Assembly: GCA_964017185.1 (NCBI GenBank)
Contig: OZ024879.1
Location: 42,725,883-42,789,882 of the forward strand
Length of the DNA: 64,000 nt
Reading direction: 5' to 3'
From: Rugalucina vietnamica
Lineage: Eukaryota > Mollusca > Bivalvia > Lucinida > Lucinidae
In this document: one piece after another, positions 22,101 to 64,000 of the stretch
Layout: each line of letters begins with the position of its first letter
How positions within the stretch are numbered: position 1 is the first letter of the stretch
Program-made: the position numbers and the translations under genes
Notes under the pieces: generated by a model
Seen by the model: the letters and a program-made list of their open reading frames with translations, nothing else
Told to the model about the DNA's origin: nothing
Database searches by the model: none

Positions 22101-24706
22101 ATGGAGGAGAAGCTTAACAAAATTAGGGATAAACATAAAGGAAATAAACCTCCCTCAGTTCATGTTCTAGGGGATTTCAACTTTGGAGATATTGTTTGGC
22201 CGGACAGACACAATAAATGTGGGTCACCATTGAGTAGGATTGAAGGTCAAATTTTGGTCGACATTATTAATGATCATGGATTTGATCAATTAGTCCACTT
22301 CCCTACCAGAGAAAGAAATACTTTGGACTTGATTATCTCTTCTCTCCCCAATCAGTTTGTAGACATTCACTCCCCAGAATGTCTCAGTGATCATGATATT
22401 GTTTCTGGAACGCTGAAGATTGTTATTCCCCCATTAAGAAACCTCGGAGGACGATGTATCGGTACCAGAAAGGTGATTATGAATCTATGAGGGCAGAAAC
22501 ATTAAAATTTGCAAAGGAAAAAATATTTCAATGGCTACTCGGATACCAGTTCGGTTCAGGAAAATTTCAATCTTATTACATCTTTCATTCAGGACTCGGC
22601 AGATAAGCATATCCCATCAAAAACAAGTCGCTCTGTTTCTTCTGTCCCATGGATAACTCCTGAGATAAGGAGGAAGATTCGCAGGAAAAATATAACTCAT
22701 GCAAAAGCTAAGAAAACTGGAAGTGCAAAAATTAGATCTAAATTTGAAAACTTAAGAAGGGAAATCAAAGCTGATATAAGGAAGCAGCATGACCTTTATG
22801 TCAATAACTTGGTAGGGGACGTTAAGGCTAATCCCAGGGATTTTTATAGGTATATCAATAGTCAGAGGAAAGATACCCAAGGCATTCCCCCTTTGACAAA
22901 GAAAAATGGAAGTGGTATTGCTCAATCAGATTTCGAAAAAGCAGAAGAATTTAATGGACAGTTCACAGATGTATTCACCAAAACGGTACACACCCAAGTC
23001 CCACTTCTGGATAGGTCGGCCCCATTCATGGATGAAATTGTTGTTACAAAGGAAGGAGTAACAAAACTCCTTAAAGGTCTGAACCCATCTAAAGCCTTAG
23101 GACCTGATGAACTCCATCCTAGAGTCCTAAAAGAATTGGCAAAAGAATTAGGACCTGTATTTGCACATCTCTTCCAGCAGTCAATCAATACGGGTGAAAT
23201 CCCCAAGGAATGGTCACTTGCTAGTATTAGTCCACTTTTCAAGAAAGGTGACAGGTCCCTTGCTTGTAATTACCGCCCAGTTTCTTTGACTTGTATTCCT
23301 TGCAAACTTCTAGAACATATTGTCTGCTCAAATATCATGGGTCATCTTGACCAGCATAATCTTTTGTCGGACAAACAGCATGCATTCAGGAAATGGCATA
23401 GTTGTGAAACTCAGTTGATTACAGTAATAAATGATAGGGCAAAATATTGGACAAAAAGGGTCTGGTTGACACTTTTATTTTGGACTTTGAAAAAGCTCGG
23501 TCTTTGGAGTGGGAATCTTTTTCTGATTGCGCCTTTTCCTGATCTTTGCCTACTTGTACCTTTTGACACCCCTCCACATGAACTTCTTAAAAGCAAATTG
23601 TTTAGTTATGGTATAGGTGGAAAGACATTGGAATGGATAAATGCTTTTTTGTGCTTCAGGCAGCAAAGGGTAGTAGTTAATGGTGTTAAATCTGACTGGG
23701 CCCCTGTTGTGTCCGGTGTCCCTCAGGGCACCGTTCTCGGTCCATTGTTGTTCTCCTTGTACATAAATGACATACCCATTGGCATTGACTCTCAAATCAG
23801 GCTTTTTGCTGATGACTGTGTTTGTTACCGTGAAATTAGAACAGTAGAAGATACATTGAAACTTCAGAAAGACATTGACCTTTTAGGAAGCTGGGCCCGA
23901 AAATGGGGCATGAGATTTCAACCTGTCAAATGCAACATGATGCAGCTGACAAATAAGCGGATAAATAAAATTGAGGCCTCGTACACCCTCGAGGGAACGG
24001 TATTGGAAAATGTTGATAGCATTAAATATCTAGGTGTAACAATTACAAATGACCTCAAGTGGAATACCCATATCAATAATATCTGTACTAAAGCAAACAG
24101 AACACTTGGATTCTTGAGGAGAAACTTATTTTCTTGCCCCCAAGATGTTAAAGAAGCAGCTTATAAAGGACTGGTGCGCCCAGTCCTGGAATATGGAAGT
24201 TCTGTTTGGGATCCTCATACTAAATGCCTCCAGGAGGAATTGGAGAAGGTACAGAATCGTGCCGCTAGATTTGTAACTAGGAATTATACTTTCGAGGAAG
24301 GTAGTATGACTGGCATTCTTGAACAACTCAAATGGGAATCTCTCAAGAAAAGGAGGACGGATAATCGACTTATATTTACTATACAAAGGTCTGAAGGGTA
24401 AAGCCAGAATACCTACAGATGACCTTATCCCAAAGACTAGGCGTTGTAGAAATAGCCACTCCAAGGCATTTCAGCTTCCATCTGCTAGTATAGAGGCCTA
24501 TAAATGTAGTTTCTTTCCCAAGACTATCAGGGACTGGAATGACCTCCCTGACTCTCTGTTTTCTACTGCTGAAATGTCAGATGATTGTGTGTCTAAGTTC
24601 GCTTCACTCGTGCGTTCAAAGGACTAATTTCTCCCCCCATCCGAACCCCCTGGTGAAAGAATGTCACTTAGCGTGTCACCAGTAAACTATTCAGATTCAG
24701 ATTCAG
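22101..24706 (+). mobile_element. CR1/Jockey-like non-LTR retrotransposon, truncated and disrupted
   Basis: 5'-truncated inside the endonuclease: 22101-22490 keeps VHVLGDFNFGDIVWPD and CLSDHDIV, the catalytic GDFN and SDH motifs. After frameshifts near 22450 and 22525, the RT runs 22509-24401: GPDELHPRVLKELAKELGP, LFKKGDRSLACNYRPVSLT, GVPQGTVLGPLLFSLYINDI, LFADDCVCY, SWARKWGMRFQPVKC, GLVRPVLEYGSSVWDPHT. Motif A is destroyed: a one-base loss near 23442 shifts the frame, and a 64-bp family E insertion after 23496 restores it, so one long frame survives without a working active site. Another frameshift near 24380 separates the C-terminus (24319-24627). The 3' end is 'attcagattcagattcagag' (24688-24707). 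Confidence 0.92.
23497..23560 (+). repeat. Family E fragment inserted in RT motif A
   Basis: Sixty-four bp ('cggtctttggagtgggaatc' to 'gcctacttgtacct') separate the codons for FEKA from those for FDTPPHE. The insert is absent from the related copy at 13578-14285 and resembles 15690-15760 and 27725-27780. Confidence 0.8.
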
Positions 24707-24856
24707 AGGAAGAGCAAGAAAAAAAGTCGATCAAGCTCTTTATCGGAAGAATTAGAAGTCTAACGAAACTCCGACACTTATTTCGCATTTTAGTGTTATC
24801 CAGAATCGAAACGACCAGGATCCTTGACGTCAGATAGCAATACCAACAAATGGCGG

Positions 24857-24871
24857 ACAGGGCCTAGCAAC
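24857..24871 (+). promoter_or_regulatory. RFX X-box-like site upstream of DRC1
   Basis: ACAGGGCCTAGCAAC lies 47-61 nt upstream of the DRC1 ATG. The right half AGCAAC matches the X-box half-site RGYAAC exactly. The left half matches GTNRCC only in its last bases. RFX factors drive axonemal genes in animals and sites near the start are common, so the position is right even though the match is partial. A second weak half-site, ATAGCAATAC, is at 24834-24843. Confidence 0.4.
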
Positions 24872-24917
24872 TTAAAGAAAATATTTGGTTCACATTTTAA
24901 CGCGTGACTGAAGCAAA

Positions 24918-58065
<33,148 letters not shown>

Positions 58066-58214
58066 GACGACCCCTCATCCACCAAACACAGTCTATTTAT
58101 AGTTAAAAAACAAATTCAGCCCCTGGCTAGAATATTGTAGTTTCTAAAACTGTTATTATTATGTTCTTTAGAATTTATGTAGAATTTGAGATTTTTCATA
58201 CGTTAACTGGTTGG

Positions 58215-58220
58215 AATAAA
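58215..58220 (+). terminator. DRC1: DRC1 poly(A) signal
   Basis: AATAAA lies 150 nt after the stop codon and is followed by a T/GT-rich stretch (TCTTTTTGGACAATGTTTC, about 20 nt on). This is the first canonical signal after the CDS. Confidence 0.7.
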
Positions 58221-58677
58221 AGTAACATTTGGGATAGGTCTTTTTGGACAATGTTTCAGCCCAATAGCGTGATGTCTAAAATATTTTTGTAAATGATTCA
58301 AACATTGCATGACAAAAATGATGTTTTAGTTCTTTATGAGTCATTTCTTGTGAAAATCTGTTGAAAATGTAGTATGCAAGTAAGAATATACAATCTGCAT
58401 GGGTTTGGGCGCTGAATGCCTACACAGAAACACATGTTGCTCTAATTCATGACTCATGTAGAAAGCAATATTTTAGTCAGGGGCTGTTTCAAAGTTATAA
58501 ATATATTGTGATGGGTGGATGAGTGGGAATGAATTGTGTAAAGAACTTTCAGAATATTGTGTCAGATAAAAATGACATTTTATTTGCCAGAAAATTTAAA
58601 ATTGGTGAGAAAATAGGCGTATTTAAGTTACAGTAACTAACTTTATCAGAGCAATGTGATGAAATTGACATACATGT
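58221..58677 (+). other. DRC1 3' flank
   Basis: Anonymous AT-rich sequence. I see no further exon or gene. Confidence 0.3.
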
Positions 58678-59141
58678 CGTTGGCTCGTTGACAAAACCTC
58701 GTAACTGCAAAAAAACAAATTTTTCAGGAGAAGCAAAAAACTAAAACTTGTATATAAATAATATATAAATATGCATGTTTACAAATTGTCGTATATACAA
58801 AACTTGATAAAAGAAAGCTAGAAGCAGATTCTAATGATGAATTAAAGAATGCATTTATGAGAAATCATTCATATGCAACTTTTGCATATCTAAAAGATAA
58901 AGATTTTCTTGTATTTAAATTTTTTGAAATTGCATTTACGAGGTTTTGTCACCTTTTTTTCAAGTCTGTTTATCATTTGTAGTTACGAGGTTTTGTAACG
59001 TCATCGAAAAACTAACTTCCCATTGGACATAACCTACAAGGCTTTGTCACAAGCTGCATTTGAATGTTTTGAATTGCGCCATGTGAAAAAACGATTTTTT
59101 GAAAAAAAAAGCAGTTACGAGGTTTTGTAAACGAGCCAACG
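58678..59141. mobile_element. 464-bp MITE with 31-bp TIRs and ATGT duplication
   Basis: ATGT flanks both sides (58674-58677, 59142-59145). The ends CGTTGGCTCGTTGACAAAAC and its complement pair for 31 bp, including CCTCGTAACTGC. The word TTACGAGGTTTTGT is repeated inside (58936, 58982) as well as in the right TIR, so the terminal motif has been copied inward. Confidence 0.85.
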
Positions 59142-59268
59142 ATGTAGTTGAAATAGAGAAATAGGTGAAAAAATTGACATAATTAACTAAGTAAGAGGTA
59201 CCCTAGCATTCCATAGTGAAACATTTTCAAGCTGATCGAAATTTCACACCACACTAAATTTAGCATTT

Positions 59269-59506
59269 GAGCCGCCTCATGGGAAAACCAACAATTTTTT
59301 TGCATAGGCGAAAACAAAGACACAGATCAGCTTCGCGGTAACCGCGAAGCTGATCAGCGCCTTTGTTTTCGCTACCTGGATAGTATAATTCCTCCTCTAC
59401 TCGACTCCAAAATTTCAAGCTTCTAGCCTGCTTCTGTAGCTGTACAGGCCGGTTTGTGTCAGACCTGTTCGGAAACTACATTGTTGGTTTTCCCACGAGA
59501 CGGCTC
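59269..59506 (+). mobile_element. MITE family A, copy A21
   Basis: One of the best preserved copies: ATTT duplicated at both ends, perfect hairpin with GGTAACC centre, GAGCCGCCTCATGGGAAAAC terminus. Confidence 0.92.
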
Positions 59507-60305
59507 ATTTCATGAGTTTTGTATCCTAGTGAGAAGGACATGTCTTACACATAGCCTTATATGTATTTCTTTTGTGAAGAAAGCATGCCATGTCATAAGA
59601 CCTGAAATAAAGTATTGTAAAGGTAAGTTATGTGAATGCCATATTTCTTGCTGAGTCTAGGGGTCTTTTCATTTGCTTGGTTCTTCGTTGGCTATTTTCG
59701 TTTTATGTGATGAGTTTAGTATACAAAGAATCTAATTCTATGGAATTATGTTTAAATCAGATGATATATACCAACAATACAATCTTCTTTAACTATAATG
59801 ACAGAACAAATACAGACATTTGAAGTTGTATTAGCATTATTTTGTGAACAGCTCTATCGTCATGATTTTTGGTCCTTATTATACATTCCTAGGTTGAAAG
59901 AATTCCAAATAGGCATATTTTTCAGAGGAAATACCTTCAAAGAGTTGACTGTTTCTTGTGATTGAATAAGTTGTACGAAAATGAAGGCTTATTTACCTTA
60001 TTAACTATCCGTCCATATAAAACACTCAACTTGTGATATTTATTTATTTTGTTGATAATACAGAGAAGAAAAAAAAAACATAATAAAATTTGAAGAAGAG
60101 TCATGCCGTTTCCTTGTTGTTTTTAAATAACAGTTCACGTTCTGCTTCATCGATACATATATTCTGTAATATTCAGGATTAAGAATTAGGATAGTTTACT
60201 GGTGAAACTATGGGCCAGAGGGGATTAGCCCTGTGCTCTCAAAAGATACCACACACATCAGGACATGTCTGTGAAATCAATACTCTTCAAACCCCACTTT
60301 TATAT
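59507..60305. other. Intergenic, anonymous stretch
   Basis: Short open frames (59454-59654, 59632-59823) have no signature. Nothing else identified. Confidence 0.3.
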
Positions 60306-60529
60306 GAGCCGCGTCATGAGAAAACTGGATTTTTGCATATGAGAAAACAAAGGCGCAGAGTAACTGCACAGCTGATCAGCGTGTTTGTTTTCGTTACTCA
60401 GATAGTACAATTCCTCTTCTACTTATAGCCAAAATTTCAAGCATCTAGCATGCTTCTGTGACTGTACAGGCCGGTTTGTGTCATACCTAGTTGGAAACCC
60501 CAAAGACTTGTTTTCTCGCATTGAGGCTC
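60306..60529 (+). mobile_element. MITE family A, copy A22
   Basis: GAGCCGCGTCATGAGAAAAC and 'gcattgaggctc' termini, ATAT on the left and ATAA on the right. One hairpin arm is partly deleted ('aggcgcagagtaactgcaca'). Confidence 0.85.
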
Positions 60530-60559
60530 ATAAAGTGAAACTGCAGTTTCCATGGTTTT

Positions 60560-60706
60560 ACTTTTTTCTTCTTATTTTTATTCTAAAATACATGTTGTCG
60601 GTACTTGCCGAGATGGTTCTAATGGGTACCCACAATCTTTGTTTTGAGCAAAACTAAGAAAAATATCGAAATTTTTCTTCTGAAAATTTCTAATTTTTGA
60701 AGCAGT
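60560..60706 (-). mobile_element. MITE family B, partial reverse copy
   Basis: 'gccgagatggttctaatggg', 'tacccacaatctttgttttg' and 'aagaaaaatatcgaaatttt' match the family. The ends are lost. Confidence 0.6.
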
Positions 60707-60765
60707 AAGAAAATTGGGTGTGTTTTTGTAATGTTATCATGTGGCATTTTATAAGAGGAGATCAG

Positions 60766-61054
60766 GGCCGAGTTGTTCAAAACTAACGACGTCGTTAGAT
60801 AACGTTTCGTTAAACTTTCAAACATTAATATTACAAATACACTGTTATTTTTTGTTGAAAAAATGTGAGAATCCTTTGCAATACACTGTTATTTTTTGTT
60901 GAAAAAATGTGAGAATCCTTTGCACTGCAAAGGATTCTCACATTTTTTCAACAAAAAATAACAGTGTATTTGTTATTTTAGCTGATATTTGCTTAACAAA
61001 TTTGTGTCTTAACCGGATATCGTTACGCTAACGATGCTTTGAACAACTGGGTCC
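60766..61054. mobile_element. GTTGTTCAAA MITE interrupted by a foldback
   Basis: Outer inverted ends GGCCGAGTTGTTCAAA and TTTGAACAACTGGGTCC, with internal 'ctaacgacgtcgttag'. Inside, 60833-60972 is a foldback whose left arm (CACTGTTATTTTTTGTTG ... GAATCC) is present twice and right arm once. The same foldback also occurs at 29299. Confidence 0.75.
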
Positions 61055-61109
61055 AGGGAATCTGGGAGGTCATCCCAGTCCCTAATGGTTTGACGGAAAA
61101 AAATACGAG

Positions 61110-61303
61110 TCAACAAATTTGATTTCTGACCAGGTCAGATATAAACCGGCCTGCACAGCCACAGAAAAGAGATAGAAGCTTGAAAATTTGGATGCAAGTA
61201 GAAGAGCAATTGTATTATTCTTGTAACAAATACAAAGGTGATGTACAGCTGATCTGCATCCTTGTTTTAGCATATGCAGATTATTGGTTTTCTGGTCTGG
61301 CAG
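61110..61303 (-). mobile_element. MITE family A, degraded copy A23
   Basis: 'caggtcagatataaaccggc', 'agatagaagcttgaaaattt' and 'tgcagattattggttttctg' are family A. Both GAGCC termini are gone and the hairpin is eroded. Confidence 0.6.
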
Positions 61304-62539
61304 AATAAACTTTCATGTATACTATAAGACTTAAGTTTAGCAATTTTTTCATCCATCATTATTTTCAAAGTCAAATGTTTGAAAACTTTATATATGCTTT
61401 TAATATGTCAAGTGATGCTCAAATTCATGTTTCGAGACGAGTTGTGTGCTTTTCTCACGTCAACGAGTTGCTACGTTACGTTTAAAAAATCATGCAAATC
61501 AAGTGCCCAGCATTTCACGTGCATCACATGTTATCAATTTTTGCTTTGTTTGATTGGTAAAAGTGTCATAACGAATAAACCGGAATGACATTTGAAACAT
61601 TCCATGAGGGACGCCGTCATGGCCTGACGTTAAACCAGGGTTAAACGAATATCATTATGCTCAGTGCAGACATGAATAAAAAGGAAGCCAATTGAAATTT
61701 CTAAGTTTGCTAGAGTACGATACAGTCTCCTAGAACCATATTCCATCAGCTCATAGCATCAAAAACCGGCATCATGACGCCAGACAACGTAAGGCTATCA
61801 TGATATAGGGCAATGCCAATTTGACGTCATAGTGACGTAATCGATTTTTAGGCAACCACGAATATCAGGTTTGATAATTCACGGCATGGAAAGATGGGTT
61901 TGTATCGAAACAGCTGACAGGAAACAACCTGCGTGGTGCGAACACCGTGAATATCGCCGTTACGTTTTTGGTCCTGTAAACGTTAAACGTAAACGTGCAA
62001 GACTAGACTTGACATCACATCAAAACTTATAGGGCTACTAAGCGAAATTTTACTCGTAAAAGCGAAGTCGCACGTCATTTCAGCAATTAAACACATACGG
62101 GTTCACCTCGGGAGAAAGGCCAGGGAACAAAATGCCGTCAATTACGTCATACACCAGGGGCGTTATCTGGTACAATAATGGAACCAAATCTCTACGATCA
62201 TGGTACTGTACTCTTTTTGAGCACAAGAAGATGTTAAATGGCTGCTTTGGGAATAAAAGGTTAACTTTTCGTTTGCCGAGAAACAATGTGAATTTTGAGG
62301 TGACACCCCTGTTAACTTTGACGTAGCGTAATTGCGTCAGGAAAAGATGGCTTTTCGGCGAAAAGTGGAAATTGTGGTTCCTTAAGGATTAAATATTGAT
62401 GGGTTAAAAAGTTTAGTTCAGTTCATCTTTATACCAATTTGCAATTTCGAAATCAAATAAAAATTGCTAAACTTAAGTCTTATAACTATGTTTTATCAGG
62501 TGACTGAAAAAGTGAACACGTTTCCTAAACAAAACATGT
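61304..62539. other. Intergenic, anonymous stretch
   Basis: No gene recognised. Short frames on both strands near 62080-62326 overlap each other and have no signature. 61780-61860 has several TGACGT/GACGTCA motifs. Confidence 0.35.
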
Positions 62540-62830
62540 CATCAGGATAGCATTTCAATGTAATATATCCCCCCCCTCCTTATACACCACTTTTATATAG
62601 CAAAACGGGTATGCAGGGGTAAACCTATTTTTCTTATTTTTGCTCCAAAACAAAGAATGTGGGTACTCGTTAGAACCGCCTCGGCGAGGCAGTTTTAACG
62701 AGTCGGAGAGGCAGTTCTAACCAGTACCCACAATCTATGTTTTGAGAAAAAATGAGAAAAATGTTCTGCCGAAAATTTTCAATTTTTTTACAAGCCTTAA
62801 TCTGTATATTACATGGGCAAGTTTTCGTAA
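62540..62830 (-). mobile_element. MITE family B, reverse, with duplicated central arm
   Basis: Full length, from CATCAGGATAGCATTTC to 'catgggcaagttttcgtaat'. The centre has an extra 'gttttaacgagtcggagagg' segment, so the palindrome arm is partly duplicated. Confidence 0.8.
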
Positions 62831-62884
62831 TGTAACTTGGTACTTCTCAGTAGAAATGGTTAATAAAAAACATAATACATGAAA

Positions 62885-64000
62885 ACCAGAGGACCAATGG
62901 TCCTGAGAACGCTCACCTGAAGCCTGATCTTGGAGTATTAAGTCATCATGAAATGACCTTGACCTTGAATACTCACACACCTTTATTGACTTCATAAGTT
63001 GTCTGCATCTGCAAAGTTTCAGGTCTCAGGCTGCAATAGTTTCCAAACCCAGTGATTTCTGAGAAAACCATAATTTTAATTTTGATATTTAAATGACCTT
63101 GGGTCAAGGTCAAGACATGACCTTGGCCTTCATTAATTACTTACCTTCACTGACTCCATTAGTTGTCTGCATCTAGCAACTTTCAGGTCTCAGGCTGCAA
63201 CAGTTTCCAAAATATCCATTGTTTTCGCCTTTTCCTATGTAAAAGCCTATGTTTCCAAAATTGACCATGCCGTAAAATAGGTCAAGGTCATCCTAGGGTC
63301 ATCATTTCAACAAACTATAATTGGCTGGAGTCACAAATGCTACATACCAAGTTTTTTGAGTGGTTTTTACCATAGTTGGGCATGGCGGCCATCTTGGTCA
63401 TGTGACCCAAATTTCACGATCAAACTTTCGTTCCCCCTACCCATGGACGCTCCACATAAAATTTCACTTTGATTGGCCAAGCAGTTTCAGAGAAGAAGAT
63501 CTTTGAAAAGTGTGTATGGACGACAGACTGGTCAAGGTCAAGAGATGACCTTGACCTAAATTAATCACATACCTTCATCTACTCCCTTAGTTGTTTGCAT
63601 TTACCACTTTTCAGGTCTCACAGACTGCAAGAGTTTTCGAAAAATCCATAGTTTCACTTTTCCCACGTAAAAGCCTATGTTTCCGAAATTGAAATTGCCG
63701 TAAAATATGTCAAGGTCATCCTATGGTCATCTGATGGGCTGGAGTCCCAAATGCTACATACCAAGTTTCATGAAAATCGGCCTGCCAGTTCTGGAGAAGA
63801 AGATTTTTGAGTGGTTTTTACCATATATGGGCGTGGCGGCCATCTTGGTCATGTGACCTAGATTTTGCGATCAAACTTTCGTCTCCCCTACCCATGGATG
63901 CTCCACATAAAATTTCACTTTGATTGGCCAAGCAGTTTCAGAGAAGAAGATCTTTGAAAAGTGTGTATGGACAACAGACTGGCCAAGGTCAAGAGATGAC
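62885..64000 (-). mobile_element. Family D element, cut by the window end
   Basis: Starts CAGAGGACCAATGGTCCTGA / GAACGCTCACCTGA. Two diverged units follow, with 'gggcatggcggccatcttgg' near 63377 and again near 63830, and 'ttggccaagcagtttcagag' near 63472 and 63926. Confidence 0.75.

Noticed and set aside
15037..24917. RPL11 and DRC1 as a bidirectional promoter pair
   Set aside because: The genes are head-to-head, but 9.9 kb of repeats separates the starts, far beyond a shared promoter.

Overview
This window is animal nuclear DNA carrying two complete, intron-rich protein-coding genes in a background saturated with short non-autonomous transposons. The repeat types suggest a marine invertebrate, most likely a bivalve or related mollusc: tRNA-derived SINEs, hairpin MITEs, 5'-truncated non-LTR retrotransposons and tandem-unit elements with an AGCTCACCTGAGCC hairpin. 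The organism call is inference. The two genes are firm.

Minus strand, 1854-15036: RPL11, the 60S ribosomal protein uL5. It has six exons and rebuilds a 178-residue protein with every splice phase consistent. A 5' terminal oligopyrimidine tract lies 26 nt upstream of the ATG. Its introns hold a CRE-rich TIR element, a 66-bp minisatellite, SINEs, foldbacks and a broken non-LTR retrotransposon.

15.06-24.9 kb is intergenic. It holds a candidate miniature LTR retrotransposon (TRIM), a 0.94-kb TIR element, a large foldback, a 220-bp MITE, tandem duplications, an LTR/primer-binding-site remnant and a 2.6-kb non-LTR element with endonuclease and RT regions.

Plus strand, 24918-58065: DRC1 (CCDC164), a nexin-dynein regulatory complex subunit of motile cilia. 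Nineteen exons give a 741-residue protein with all phases consistent. A degenerate RFX X-box-like site lies just upstream. The gene is head-to-head with RPL11 but 9.9 kb away.

The most notable content is in and around DRC1. (1) A hairpin MITE family ('family A', about 235 bp, GAGCC...GGCTC ends, 4-bp A/T target duplications, off-centre palindrome) has about 22 copies, 17 of them in DRC1 introns. (2) Intron 7 is made almost wholly of transposable elements, including its splice acceptor tract. (3) Intron 12 contains a four-deep nest of insertions. (4) Decayed partial copies of DRC1 exons 6, 10 and 11 lie in neighbouring introns. (5) A 22-bp tandem duplication creates two acceptors at exon 6.

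Downstream of DRC1 (58.1-64 kb) there are only repeats and anonymous sequence. No complete RNA gene, CRISPR array or prokaryotic feature is present.
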